From Globodera rostochiensis (taxonomy: Eukaryota > Nematoda > Chromadorea > Rhabditida > Heteroderidae): 64,000 nucleotides of DNA. The stretch is taken from assembly GCA_018350325.1 (NCBI GenBank), contig JAEVLN010000014.1, forward strand, positions 2,287,475-2,351,474, read 5' to 3'. The position numbers and the translations under genes were made by a program. Below, one piece after another: positions 33,024-45,200 of the stretch; the stretch's first letter is position 1, and every line of letters starts with the position of its first letter. A model generated the notes under the pieces. It saw only the letters and a list, made by a program, of their open reading frames with translations, was not told the origin of the DNA and searched no databases.

Positions 33024-35595
33024 AGTTGGGGGGGGGGGAGAGCGGGGGTATTGTGAGGGGAAGTTGGGGGGGGGGAGTTGGGGGAGGGTGGGGGTGTTGT
33101 GGGGGGAGAGTGGGGGGGGGGAGGGTGTGGGTGTTGTGGGGGAGAGTTGGGGGGCTTGTGAGGGGAAGTTGGGGGGGGGGAGTTGGGGGAGGGTGGGGGT
33201 GTTGTGGGGGAGAGTTGGGGGGCTTGTGAGGGGAGTTGGGGGGGCGGGAGTTGGGGGAGGGTGGGGGTGTTGTGGGGGAGAGTTGGGGGGGGGAGGGTGT
33301 GGGTGTTGTGGGGGAGAGTTGGGGGGCTTGTGAGGGGAAGTTGGGGGGGGGATTGGGGGAGGGTGGGGGTGTTGTGGGGGAGAGTTGGGGGGGGAGGGTG
33401 TGGGTGTTGTGGGGAGAGTTGGGGGGCTTGTGAGGGGAAGTTGGGGGGGGGGAGTTGGGGGAGGGTGGGGTGTTGTGGGGGAGAGTTGGGGGGCTTGTGA
33501 GGGGAAGTTGGGGGGGGAGTTGGGGGAGGTGGGGGTGTTGTGGGGGAGAGTTGGGGGGGGAGGGTGTGGGTGTTGTGGGGGAGAGTTGGGGGCTTGTGAG
33601 GGGAAGTTGGGGGGCGGGAGTTGGGGGAGGGTGGGGGTGTTGTGGGGAGAGTTGGGGGGGGGAGGGTGTGGGTGTTGTGGGGGAGAGTTGGGGGGCTTGT
33701 GAGGGGAGTTGGGGGGGGGAGTTGGGGGAGGGTGGGGGTGTTGTGGGGGAGAGTTGGGGGGGGAGGTGTGGGTGTTGTGGGGGAGAGTTGGGGGGCTTGT
33801 GAGGGGAAGTTGGGGGGGGGAGTTGGGGAGGGTGGGGGTGTTGTGGGGGAGAGTTGGGGGGCTTGTGAGGGGAAGTTGGGGGGGAGTTGGGGGAGGGTGG
33901 GGGTGTTGTGGGGGAGAGTTGGGGGGCTTGTGAGGGGAAGTTGGGGGAGTTGGGGGAGGGTGGGGGTGTTGTGGGGGAGAGTTGGGGGGGGGAGGGTGTG
34001 GTGTTGTGGGGGAGAGTTGGATGGCTTGTGAGGGGAAGTTGGGGGGGGGGAGTTGGGGGAGGTGGGGGTGTTGTGGGGGAGAGTTGGGGGGCTTGTGAGG
34101 GGAAGTTGGGGGGGGGGAGTGGGGGAGGGTGGGGGTGTTGTGGGGGAGAGTTGGGGGGGGGAGGGTGTGGGTGTTGTGGGGAGAGTTGGGGGGCTTGTGA
34201 GGGGAAGTTGGGGGGGGGGAGTTGGGGGAGGGTGGGGTGTTGTGGGGGAGAGTTGGGGGCTTGTGAGGGGAAGTTGGGGGGGGGAGTTGGGGGAGGTGGG
34301 GGTGTTGTGGGGGAGAGTTGGGGGGGGGAGGGTGTGGGTGTTGTGGGGGAGAGTTGGGGGCTTGTGAGGGGAAGTTGGGGGGGGGGGAGTTGGGGGAGGG
34401 TGGGGGTGTTGTGGGGAGAGTTGGGGGGGGGGGAGGGTGTGGGTGTTGTGGGGGAGAGTTGGGGGGCTTGTGAGGGAAGTTGGGGGGCGGGAGTTGGGGG
34501 AGGGTGGGGGTGTTGTGGGGGAGAGTTGGGGGGGGAGGGTGTGGGTGTTGTGGGGGAGAGTTGGGGGGCTTGTGAGGGGAAGTTGGGGGGGGAGTTGGGG
34601 GAGGGTGGGGGTGTTGTGGGGGAGAGTTGGGGGGGGGAGGGTGTGGGTGTGTGGGGGAGAGTTGGGGGGCTTGTGAGGGGAAGTTGGGGGGCGGGAGTTG
34701 GGGGAGGGTGGGGTGTTGTGGGGGAGAGTTGGGGGGGGGAGGGTGTGGGTGTTGTGGGGGAGAGTTGGGGGCTTGTGAGGGGAAGTTGGGGGGGGGGAGT
34801 TGGGGGAGGGTGGGGGTGTTGTGGGGGGAGTTGGGGGGGGAGGGTGTGGGTGTTGTGGGGGAGAGTTGGGGGGCTTGTGAGGGGAATTGGGGGGGGGGAG
34901 TTGGGGGAGGGTGGGGGTGTTGTGGGGGAGAGTTGGGGGGCTTGTAGGGGAAGTTGGGGGGGGAGTTGGGGGAGGGTGGGGGTGTTGTGGGGGAGAGTTG
35001 GGGGCTTGTGAGGGGAAGTTGGGGGGAGTTGGGGGAGGGTGGGGGTGTTGTGGGGGAGAGTTGGGGGGGGGAGGGTGTGGGTGTTGTGGGGGAGAGTTGG
35101 ATGGCTTGTGAGGGGAAGTTGGGGGGGGGAGTTGGGGGAGGGTGGGGGTGTTGTGGGGGAGAGTTGGGGGGCTTGTGAGGGAAGTTGGGGGGGGGGGGAG
35201 TTGGGGGAGGGTGGGGGTGTTGTGGGGGAGAGTTGGGGGGGGAGGGTGTGGGTGTTGTGGGGGAGAGTTGGGGGGCTTGTGAGGGGAAGTTGGGGGGGGG
35301 AGTTGGGGGAGGGTGGGGGTGTTGTGGGGGAGAGTTGGGGGGCTTGTGAGGGGAAGTTGGGGGGGGGGAGTTGGGGGAGGGTGGGGGTGTTGTGGGGGAG
35401 GTTGTGGGGGGGGAGGGTGTGGGTGTTGTGGGGGAGAGTTGGGGGGCTTGTGAGGGGAAGTTGGGGGGGGGGGAGTTGGGGGAGGGTGGGGGTGTTGTGG
35501 GGGAGAGTTGGGGGGCTTGTGAGGGGAAGTTGGGGGAAGGGAGTTGGGGGAGGGGGCAGGGGTAAAGGGGAGAGTTGTGGGGGGAGGGGGGGGGC
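33024..35595. repeat. 2.6-kb G-rich minisatellite
   Basis: Tandem, variable units of about 65-105 bp composed of GGGGGAGAGTTGGGGGGCTT, GTGAGGGGAAGTTGGGGG, GAGTTGGGGGAGGGTGGGGG and TGTTGTGGGGGAGAGTTGGG modules; some units carry an extra GGGAGGGTGTGGGTGTTGTG module. Copies differ mainly in G-run length. C is nearly absent from the plus strand. One minus-strand frame stays open for 1,072 codons across the array (Pro/Thr/Ser/Leu/Gln-rich), which I regard as a compositional artefact because its borders have no splice or start context. Confidence 0.92.
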
Positions 35596-38176
35596 TCCCT
35601 TTGAAGAAGAATTTATTCTTACTCCATCCACATCCGCTCTTATGGATGAGAGGAGAAGGAGAATAAGAGGGAAGGCAGCATAATTAAATAAGGCAGGCCA
35701 GAGGGGACACAAGCGAATGGACGGGCAAACGCCCGAGGGGGGGGGTGGCCGGAAGACGAAAGGTAAATGGCCGGGCGGAAGGGAGGAATTTGCTAACTTA
35801 TGACTGACATCACTCTTCTTCCTCAGCGCATGCCACCGCGTTACTGGTGAAGGCACTAATTCGTTCTCTTCTTCTTTTGCAAAGGTCGCCGAGTCAAACA
35901 GTGGACGAGTAAAGACGGAGGAGGGGGGGGGGAGGAGCGGGGGGGGGGGAGGGGAGGGAAGGGAATGGAAGGGAAAGGGAGGGGAGGGACTCCCCCCGGG
36001 CAAGAAAAGAAACTCATTTGCCGCAGGCGTCGTCTGCCCGTCCTTTGCCCGCCCGCCCGCCAACGGCGGAAGCGCCTGTCCCCTCCACTCGCCTCGCCTT
36101 TCTCGCCGCCGGCCAATCTCTTCCTCTTCCCCCTCTTTCTTCATCTCCCGACAGCTCGTCAATTAACGCCAAATGATGGAAGAGTAAGCAAAGAGAGCAA
36201 GCAGCACATCCATTCATTCATTCATTGGGTTGAGATGATTTATTGCGCCTGCAGATAATGCGGGCGAATTGGGGGGGGGGGAGGGGGGGGGAGTAAAGCG
36301 TGGGACGGAGGGGAGGGCAAAGGACTAACAAAGGGAGGGCCCCCAATATATCATTGGCCACCAGATTATATAAATCGAAGAGAGGGGGGGGGGAAACAAT
36401 GAAAGGTAAAAATAGCGGAGAGATTGCCCGGGGGGGGGTGAGGGATTGCCCCGGGGGGGGGGGGGAGGGATTGCCCCCGAGGGGGGGAGGGGATAAATGC
36501 GCGGAAAAATGAGAGAAGGCCCCAGCAGCGACTGACGGGAGAAAACTCACCAAACAAGTTATTACCCGCCCGCCCGGTCGGCCAATCAGCCGACCAAAAT
36601 GCTGTGGGTGGTGTCGCATTACCGCTGAAAGTGAAAGGAAAATGGCGGCGAGTCGGAAGAAGCGCGTACCAAAATTTTGAAAAATTTGTATTAATTTCAA
36701 AATTTTGCCCCTTCCCGCGGGATTCCCATAAAAAATTCAACGGCATTTTTACGGGAACTTGAAAAACACGGAAATGCCATTCGGGATTCCCGATTAAATT
36801 TTTAAAATAAATTTGATTTTACCGGTCTCTAATTATTACATATTATTTTCTGAGTTTAGAACGAATTGCATCGGAATATGGCGAGAAGGCGAGAAAAGAT
36901 TAGCATCTTCAAAAATGGATGCCAGCAGATGTCAATCAATACGACCGAATTATTTTCGAAACGACGGAAACAGACAAATTTTTCTTCTTAACCGGAAGCG
37001 TTTTCCAAAACAAATTTAAATTTCAGAATAAAATCGTCCTACAAAACAGTACATAACACAGCGATTTAAATCATTTCGGATCCGTTAATTGGATAATCGG
37101 AAGACTAATTACATTTATCGCTACCGTAGTCGAAAATTTGTTGGACATATCGTAATCGAAAATTACATGGACTTCATTCATTATGCCCGCTCGCAATATG
37201 TACTTTGTTCGTGTTGTTCAGGCACTGGCTGCAGAATGCTCTGGATTTTTGGTTAATTTCGACTAATTGCATTATTTTTTAATTTATTGCATTTGCTTTT
37301 ATTAAAATCTTGAATAGCGATCGGACCAATCGAAAGCTCGATCGGTCCTCAAGTCCGATTTCTGTATTTGATAGCATTATTATCTACTTAATTTAGTTTT
37401 TTATGCCATAAATCACTTTCCGTCTTCCCTCACCGTTTTTCGCGCGATTTCCAAAGGAATGCGGCGGGAGGGATGGCGGCGGCGACGGCGTTCACTTCCT
37501 TAGGTTGGTTGGCTCTGATCACTCAGTTCGACAGCCCCCCCCCACTCCAAAATATTGGTAGCCCCCCCCCCCCCCCCCTCTTTAGCCGGATCACCTCTCT
37601 CTCTTTGATGGACGAATAAAACACTCCCAACACGCTTTTGTACCTCACTTAGCCCCTTTCGGTTTCACCAGTTACTCCCTCATGGTGAAAGGGCGCCAGA
37701 GGGGACGGACGGACGGACATCGACGAAAGAAACCATCGGTTGAAATGCTCTTTCTATCGAGAAAGAAAAGGGAGTTGGGGGGGGGGGAGGGTGCCCTACC
37801 CCCAAGGGGAGGTTTGCGGGGAGGGCGGGCGGGCGGATGAGTTTCGTTGGGCAGTGAGTGAATTGAATTTGAAAGTTGCATTTATTCGTTATTCGACCGA
37901 AAAACATTTTCACGTTCCTTTCACCCACGCGGCGCTTCCGTCCGTTTCAATTCGATAAACGCCGCCCCGAAGCGGGTAAACTGCGCCTTTCAGCACTTCG
38001 AAGTCCATAACTTTTCTCATAATTCACTGATTTAAAAAGTTTTTGTATAATTCGAGGACATTAATGATTACAAATTATTCCACAACAAAAACTTATATAA
38101 ATTAAAGTTAAGTAAAGCGGCCGGGCCCTTTGATCTTATGATAATTGCTCTCCCCCATTAGCTGCTATAAAAGGTT

Positions 38177-38250
38177 GGCGGCGGATTCGAATATGAACCA
38201 GCGTCCACGGCTGACCCGACGGCCGTGCTAAGACCGCTCACCACGCCGCC
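38177..38250 (-). other. tRNA-like relic
   Basis: Read on the minus strand, the 5' GGCGGCG can pair over 7 bp with the 3' CGCCGCC, and a GGTTC...TTCGAATCC section resembles a B box. The anticodon arm gives a perfect 5-bp stem ACGGC/GCCGT but with a 10-base loop, and the T arm is malformed. It is therefore not a functional tRNA by inspection; it may be a tRNA pseudogene or a tRNA-derived SINE head. Confidence 0.3.
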
Positions 38251-38510
38251 CGCCTCAAACGAGCCGTTAGAACCCCCACAGTTGTAAAAACGGGCTTTTC
38301 ATATTTTCTGGCCACAACTTTATAGAAAGCTCTCCAATCGTTAAAATATCTTTTATCTTCACGAGCATTAATTAGTTGGGAGACTCGGGCAAAAAGGTGC
38401 CACGACTCCAAGGGCGAACACGGCACTTTGGCTTATGCGCGATAGTGCATTTTTGGGCGCTGTGCCAAAGTGCACTCTTTGGGGTAGAGGTTAACTAAGT
38501 CTGAGGCTAT

Positions 38511-38606
38511 TAGTTAGTTAATTTCCAAATGAATGAAGCTTTACAATTAGTTAATTTCCAAATGAATGAAGCTTTACAATTAGTTAATTTCCAAATGAAT
38601 GCAACT
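38511..38606. repeat. 33-bp tandem repeat, nearly three copies
   Basis: Unit TTAGTTAATTTCCAAATGAA followed by TGAAGCTTTACAA; two complete copies are identical and the third diverges after AATGAATG. Confidence 0.9.
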
Positions 38607-40289
38607 TAGACTCATTCGAAAGCTTAAAATATAAAAGAATTGTTGCAAAACAACCACAAGTCTTAGCTTTGATTTTCGTTGTTTGAAAAAGTTTTGAGCA
38701 AAGATCCCCCGTTTTGAACATTTAATTTTATTCCGATTGCCGATTATTGTTTATCCCTACAAATTTGAACAATGTTTTATTTATTTATTGTTTGTTCTGA
38801 TCACTTATCATTCAAATTTATGCAAATTAGCGCGACCCAAAGAGAAGAAATGCGGCGATATTTTTGTGGGAATTTTGGCAATAAATCCGCGGGAATGGAC
38901 AAAATAATTTGTTAGCCGCCGGTGCATTAATTAAGCCTTTGGTCGGTTAGAATTCCCAGCTCTTTATGAAGAAGGTCATTTTCGTTTTTAAATTATTTTC
39001 TTAAACGTTAATTTTATAAATTGAATGCCTTCCGTCATAATTTCTAAACCTTTTAAAGCAAATCAACTCAATTCGACTACTTTTTCGATACGGGTTTTCC
39101 CGAATTGCCCAAATTTGGTCAAAACCACACACACCGGTTTGTTGTTTTGGTTGGTTAATTTGGTTGGTATCGTTTCGAAGCAAATAATTTAAATGTGGCG
39201 CGATTTGTGTCATCCCGTGGCCGTTGTCCCCAATTCGTTCGTCGCATTCATTCCCATCGGCGCTTGCCCCAGGCAAACATTCGGGACATTTCGGGGGGGG
39301 GGGGGAAGGTCCTTGAGGATCGAATTCAATTAATCCCTGTCCAATGTTCCGGAAGAAAAATGCGCAAAAAAGGACGACACCCGGGGGGGGGAGGGGGAGG
39401 GGACGATGACCAACCAACGCGCCCTTTCCGTTGGTCGTCTTTTGGACAGATCCCCCGAAGGGGCAAATCGTAAAGTTGGACAAATACAACAAACTTTTGG
39501 CGGATCCGAGCATTGCTTGTTCGCTTTTATGACCCTTAGGGCCTAAATCGCCATTTGCCCGTCCATCCATCCCCATCGTTTAAGCCCTCACAATGGACTT
39601 TGATCAATCAGCAAAAGTCTGTTGACCGATCACTCTCACCGCAATAGCCCCCCCCCCCCCCCAAAACTCTCCCAATTAACCTCGACGGAGCGGCACTTTT
39701 TTGGGCCTCACAGTGCCCTCCTCCCGTCGTAATTGCAAATTCATCTTAGCCCCACCCCCCGTGCTATTGTGCCTCCATCGCGCCGTCCGACACAGTTCCC
39801 CGCACCTCTCAATCCTCTACAAAATCATTTCTCCCCGTCCCCCATGAAGGTCAGCCACACATCAGTCAGTCCCCCCAGGGGCTGTCTGCTTCCTCAATTC
39901 CTTCATCTTTCCCCCTCCCCTCCCCTCTCGATGTGTCATCCACCTGAATTGTGACGAAGAATTCTTAAGTCTATGCCCAATTCGGGCGCAGACTTAGTCA
40001 TGTCCCAACTCCCCCCCCCCCCCCCCCCCCGGCGGCACCTCTAATTGCAAATTAAAATAATTTGAGGCCCATCACGACGAATGGAAATAAATTTCGGATT
40101 CTGTCTCATCAGCAAAACTATCCAAAAACACTTCGACCCAAATTGGATTCGAGGAAGGGAGGCAAATGAGGCTTTTTCGAAAAATTCAAGGTCGGCACCC
40201 GTCCCGAATGGAAGGCAAAAAGCCAATGGACGTGCGGTGAACTTAATTGAGTGGAAAAAGGCGACATCAGCAGGAAGATGAAGAAGAGG

Positions 40290-40785
40290 GAGTTTTTGAG
40301 GAATGAGAGTGGAAGAAAGACGAAGGAAGGACGAAAGGGGGATGAGGAGGTTCGAAGGAAGGAAGAAGGGATGATGAGGAGGTAGAAGGAAGGACGAAAG
40401 GGGGATGAGGAATGAAGGACGAAAGGGATGAGTAGGAGGTTGAAGGAAGGACGAAAGGGGGATGAGGAATGAAGGACGAAAGGGATGAGTAGGAGGTTGA
40501 AGGAAGGACGAAAGGGGGATGAGGAATGAAGGACGAAAGGGATGAGTAGGAGGTTGAAGGAAGGACGAAAGGGATGAGTAGGAGGTTGAAGGAAGGACGA
40601 AAGGGGGATGAGGAATGAAGGACGAAAGGGATGAGTAGGAGGTTGAAGGAAGGACGAAAGGGGGATGAGGAATGAAGGACGAAAGGGATGAGTAGGAGGT
40701 TGAAGGAAGGACGAAAGGGGGATGAGGAATGAAGGACGAAAGGGATGAGTAGGAGGTTGAAGGAAGGAAGAAGAGATGATGAGGA
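40290..40785. repeat. Purine-rich tandem array
   Basis: Alternating modules AAGGAAGGACGAAAGGGGGA, TGAGGAATGAAGGACGAAAG and GGATGAGTAGGAGGTTG, with a higher-order period of about 60 bp and around seven copies. One copy lacks the middle module. Two minus-strand frames remain open and give Ser/Phe/Pro-rich repeats; no start or splice context supports translation. Confidence 0.88.
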
Positions 40786-41055
40786 AAAAGAGTAAGAGGA
40801 AGACGAAGGACTCCACTTCCATTCCATTTCCTTCCACTCCTCTCATACCAATAACAATGTGTTCAGCCCCCTGAAATTTCCCAATTTTTGCATTTCTCCT
40901 TTTTCATCATACCCTTTCCCGATTCATTGTTCTTCACCTCCTCAAATGGACGGACGGTTTGTTCGTTCCTTTTCAGTATCGGCAAACTCTGCTGAAGAGC
41001 ACTCTTCCTTCCTCTTCCTCCTCCTCCTTTTCTTCCTTTTCAACCGCCACTTCCA

Positions 41056-41203
41056 TTTCCCCCCCCCCGCCCCCCCCCCGTCCCCCCCCGCCCCCCCCCC
41101 GTCCCCCCCGTCCCCCCCCCGTCCCCCCCCGTCCCCCCCCCCCCGGTCCCCCCTGTCCCCCCCCCCGTCCCCCCCCGTCCCCCCTTCCCCCCCCCGTCCA
41201 CCT
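41056..41203. repeat. C-rich microsatellite
   Basis: CCCCCCCCGTCCCC-type units, the plus-strand complement of the G-rich arrays elsewhere. Confidence 0.85.
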
Positions 41204-42293
41204 TTCACCCGCCGAATCGCCTCCCTCCGCCACTTTCATCCGTCCCTTTCAGACAATTCGCCCTCCTCGGAAGAGACTATTGGTTCACTGGCCCTTACGG
41301 TCTCTCCACCACCCCATTCATTCATTCATTCATTCATTCATCGCAGCAATTTTTCCCGAAGGTCACCAATTTCCCCCCCCCCCCCCAATCCTTTCATTCA
41401 TTCGACCCTCTCACCTGCTGCCATCCCCCCCTCCCCCCGGGGGTCCTTTTATTCGTTTTTGGTGACAATTCCATCCATTCTCGACTTTCCGCCACAATTT
41501 CTGACCAAATACCAAATTATCTCCCCCAATCTCCTCCCCCCCCCCCCTTCGCCTTGGCTCCTCCCCACGGAATGTGCCTCTTCTGACCGCTTCCCCTTTT
41601 ATCGTCAACCACAAAAAGCGCGCACCTTTTGCAAGTCGAGCGAGTCGCGGTGGCGTCGTCGGGAGGGTCAAAAAGGGGAGCCAAAAGGTTCCCTCCCGCC
41701 CGCCTCCATCCTATCCAAAATCCAATCTTCCCGCCCCCCCCCCTTCCGCCGTCCGCGTGTGGCCTTCATTCCTCCTTTCTCGACAGGCCCCTCCATACAA
41801 ACCCCCCTTTGAATTATTAATTACTTCTTCCCCCCCCCCTCTCCCCCCTCTCCCCCCCCACCCGACCTCTCAAACCTTGAACTTCGTCTCTTCGTTTTGT
41901 ATTCAAAGCTAATTTCGCGAAGGTTCCTCCCAGCACAACGTCAAAATTACCTGTCTTTCTGTGCCATTCCTTCTCAAAACTTGAGTTCATCGCCTTTCAA
42001 ATTCGCGTAATTTGTTTACCTTGACATTCGTCTGCAGGGGGCGGGCATGGGGAGGGGGGGGGGGGAGACGGTGCAGGAGATGACCCAAAAAAGTGCTCCC
42101 GTCAGAAGGGTATTAAGCCAATTATTTGCATCTACCGCGATCGTCCATTCCTTCCAGGCTGAACTAACTCAACTTCCCCACTCATTCTCTCCGTCATTTT
42201 CAGGTTGCTCAATCCAACGCGCAAATCCCAACAATTCTTCTCCAAAAAGCAAATCAACATCGTACCGTCTCCCAACGGGTCCCCATCCATCGA

Positions 42294-45200
42294 ATGTCTT
42301 CAGGATGTTCGTCTCCTCTCCGTGGCCCGTTGCCATCCGCGCAGTGCCCTCCCGCCGAATGTTCTTTCTCTGATCCCCCCCACCCCCGTTGTGTCGTCCA
42401 TCGGTCCTTTCTGATCACAATTGCGTTGATCATCACGTTCCTCCTGCTCGCCTCGCCTCCACCAATTGAAGCCGCCCAATTGGCTGCTAGCAGAGACGCG
42501 CATCAGCAAGATGCCGCCAATTCGATTCAGCACGAATTGTCCGCATATGACAATGAAATAATCAGTAAGTGCTGGCAATTGGGTTAGTCAATGTTTTTGA
42601 TTTGTTGGGTTGTCGTTTAAGCAACTAATGTTTGATCAATTAATTCGCTCTGATCAGCCTTTTTGTTCCTCTCAAAGGGAATCCATCCGGGACGGCGCTT
42701 CTTTTGCCCTCAAAAATCAGTGCCTTTTGCGGTCATTGCACTTGCCTCGCACCGAACTAGCTCCCCCCCCCCCCCCCCCCCGCCCCCACCGACGCCGCCG
42801 CTTTTATTTGATTTTCATTTTTCGGGGGGATCTTTTTGATGCAATGAAATTGTTGCCTCATCAAATACCCAGCCGACAGCGACTGTTCGGGTCGAATAAA
42901 AACTGACGACGGCTGAACATATTTCAAATTGATCCTTTCGTTGTGGGAATTGCTGACAACGGAAGTGGGCTAATTGGGTGGGCAAAAAGTGAGTGAAGTG
43001 AATGAGAGGGAACGGACGGATCCCTCCAGCAGAAAGACCCACGCACGGAATGAGGGGGGGAGGGGGGGGCAATGGCTCAAATGGGGGGGGGGAAGGGGGG
43101 CGGGAAGGGGGGGGGGAATGCCATCGAATGGGGGGGGGTCGGAGGGGGAGGGAAGGGGGGGGGAATGCCATCGAATGGGGGAGGGAGGGGAAGGAAGGGG
43201 GGGGGAATGCCATCGAATGGGGGAGGGAGGGTGAGGGAAGGGGGGGGGGAATGCATCGAATGGGGGGGGGGTGGGAGGGGGAGGGAAGGGGGGAATGCCA
43301 TGAATTGGGGGGGGGGGAAGAGGGGGGGGGCAATGGCATCGAATGGGGGGGGGGGGTGGGCGGGGGACCCTCAAAGACTTTTAAATTGTTGTGCAACTAT
43401 TTTATGTTCAGGTGAGCCTGAGATTGAGTGCGGGCCGGGCATTGTGCGCTTTAACGTGAAGACGCGGCAGGGAAACGCGTCGGCGGTGTACGTGCGGGGC
43501 CAAAGTCAGAACGAAGACTGCACTTTCCACAACACGCGCAACATCACCATCGAACTGGCCAAGTGCAACGTGCGCCGGAAGCGGGAGGTGAACCCGAATC
43601 CGGGAATTGCTTATCAGATGACCGTCGTCGTCCAACTCCACCCGGTCAGTTGAGTAATGAATGGTTCATGACCCGCCCGCACTTCCTTTTCACTATCGAA
43701 TCCAGTCTCAACATTGCCCTCACTCAATCACTCTGATCACACGATTAAGTCATTCAATCAGAGGCATATAATTAGGAGAGAACTTTCTGCCATAAATACC
43801 CTCTAATCACTTCTGAACAAAACAATGTGAGTTGTTGCAGTTGTTTGTGACCAGAGTGGACAGAGCGTACAACGTTAACTGCTTCTACCGTGAACAGCGC
43901 CAGGACGTCAGCGTGGACTTTGGCGTGAAGTGAGTGCCCTCCCTCTAAAAGCGCCGAATTTGTGGGAATATGCAAATTTCAAATTCGCTGAGGTGTGCCG
44001 ATGACCTTCCCTGAATTGTTTATGGGAAGCGCACAAAGATGGAGAGAATAAATGCAAAATAATAATATTTATTCATCAAAGTGCCGAAAGTGCTTGAAGG
44101 AAGGCTTGGGAAGGTCAACCAACGCCACTTAAGTGAAGGGGAATGTGTAGTTTCCGTCCACCGCAAGAGAATGGGAAAAATAATTAATAGATCGATCGGG
44201 AATGATTAATGAATATCATTAATTATGATATCAATTAGAGCATAGACAAAGTGTCAAAAAGAGTTGGCTTTTCGGTCAATTTGTCCGGTCTCCGGTCCAT
44301 GTCCAACCAATTTCAGCGAATTGGTCACTCAACAAGTGATGTCCCACGCCATCATACCCAATTGCACTTACTCCGTGCACAGGTAAAAATAATAACCCGC
44401 TGTTAAAACAACAATTCAACAATTTTTGTTGCCTTCAGAGACAGTCCAAACGGTCCCCGAGTTAAATACACCCACGTGGGGGAACAGCTTTACCATGTCT
44501 GGTCTTGTCCGTCCAACATGTACGCCATGCTTTTGTACAACTGCAACGCGGTGGACGGGAAGGGGGAGGAGTATCCGATCGTCGACTCCAACGGGTGCAG
44601 TCGCGACGAGTTTCTGATGCCGCAGATCACGTACACAGAGGACAGGACGAGGGCAATGGCGGTGGGCAGTTCAATCCAACCAAAATGTTCAAAGATCATT
44701 GCTTTTTCGTTAGGCATCGTCCGCCTTCAACTTCCCGGACCGTAACACGATGCTGTTTACATGCAAGATCAAGCTGTGCATGTTGAAAGACGCTGAGTGC
44801 ACTAATTTAACGGTGAGTTTTAGTTTCTGAGAGCCCACAATTTGAGTTTACAACTCTATGTTTTCATAATTCAGCCGCCAAGTTGCAATGGAAAGAGAGC
44901 AAAGAGTGCGGCTAACGGCAATTTCAACGTGGACAACGCGGGTGCCATGGTAGGGACGGGATTGGCACCCGGGGCGAGGGGACACCGGTAAAGGAAACGG
45001 AGACCACCGCAACGACAGCCGCGACGAGTAAGGCACAAATTGGGGGAAGAGCTGGGAGAACGGAGGTCAGTGGAGAGGTGGACGAGTCGGCAAAGTTCGT
45101 CGAGTCATCAACATCTTCATCGTCAACAACAACAACTCCGAAGACGACGACGACGACGACGACACCGAATGTGCTCGAAGAAGAAACCACTACCAGGACA

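Larger units (their letters stand above)
31289..42293. other. 11-kb gene-poor, repeat-rich interval
   Basis: Between the ELAV-like gene and the cuticlin I can support no protein-coding exon. Contents seen: a CACGCGCGACG-rich stretch at 31.9-32.25 kb, a 2.6-kb G-rich minisatellite (33.0-35.6 kb), AT-rich unique-looking DNA at 36.7-39.1 kb, a tRNA-like relic at 38.18 kb, a 33-bp triplication at 38.5 kb, a purine-rich tandem array at 40.3-40.8 kb, and a C-rich microsatellite at 41.05-41.2 kb. The 5' parts of the flanking genes (promoters, untranslated exons) must lie here but cannot be pinned down. Confidence 0.6.

Noticed and set aside
32944..36162. 1,072-codon minus-strand open frame, Pro/Thr/Ser/Gln-rich
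   Set aside because: It coincides with the G-rich minisatellite, has no recognisable non-repeat domain, and its ends have no start, splice or poly(A) context.
40118..40846. Ser/Phe/Pro-rich minus-strand frames of 186-242 codons
   Set aside because: Entirely within a purine-rich tandem array; openness follows from the repeat.
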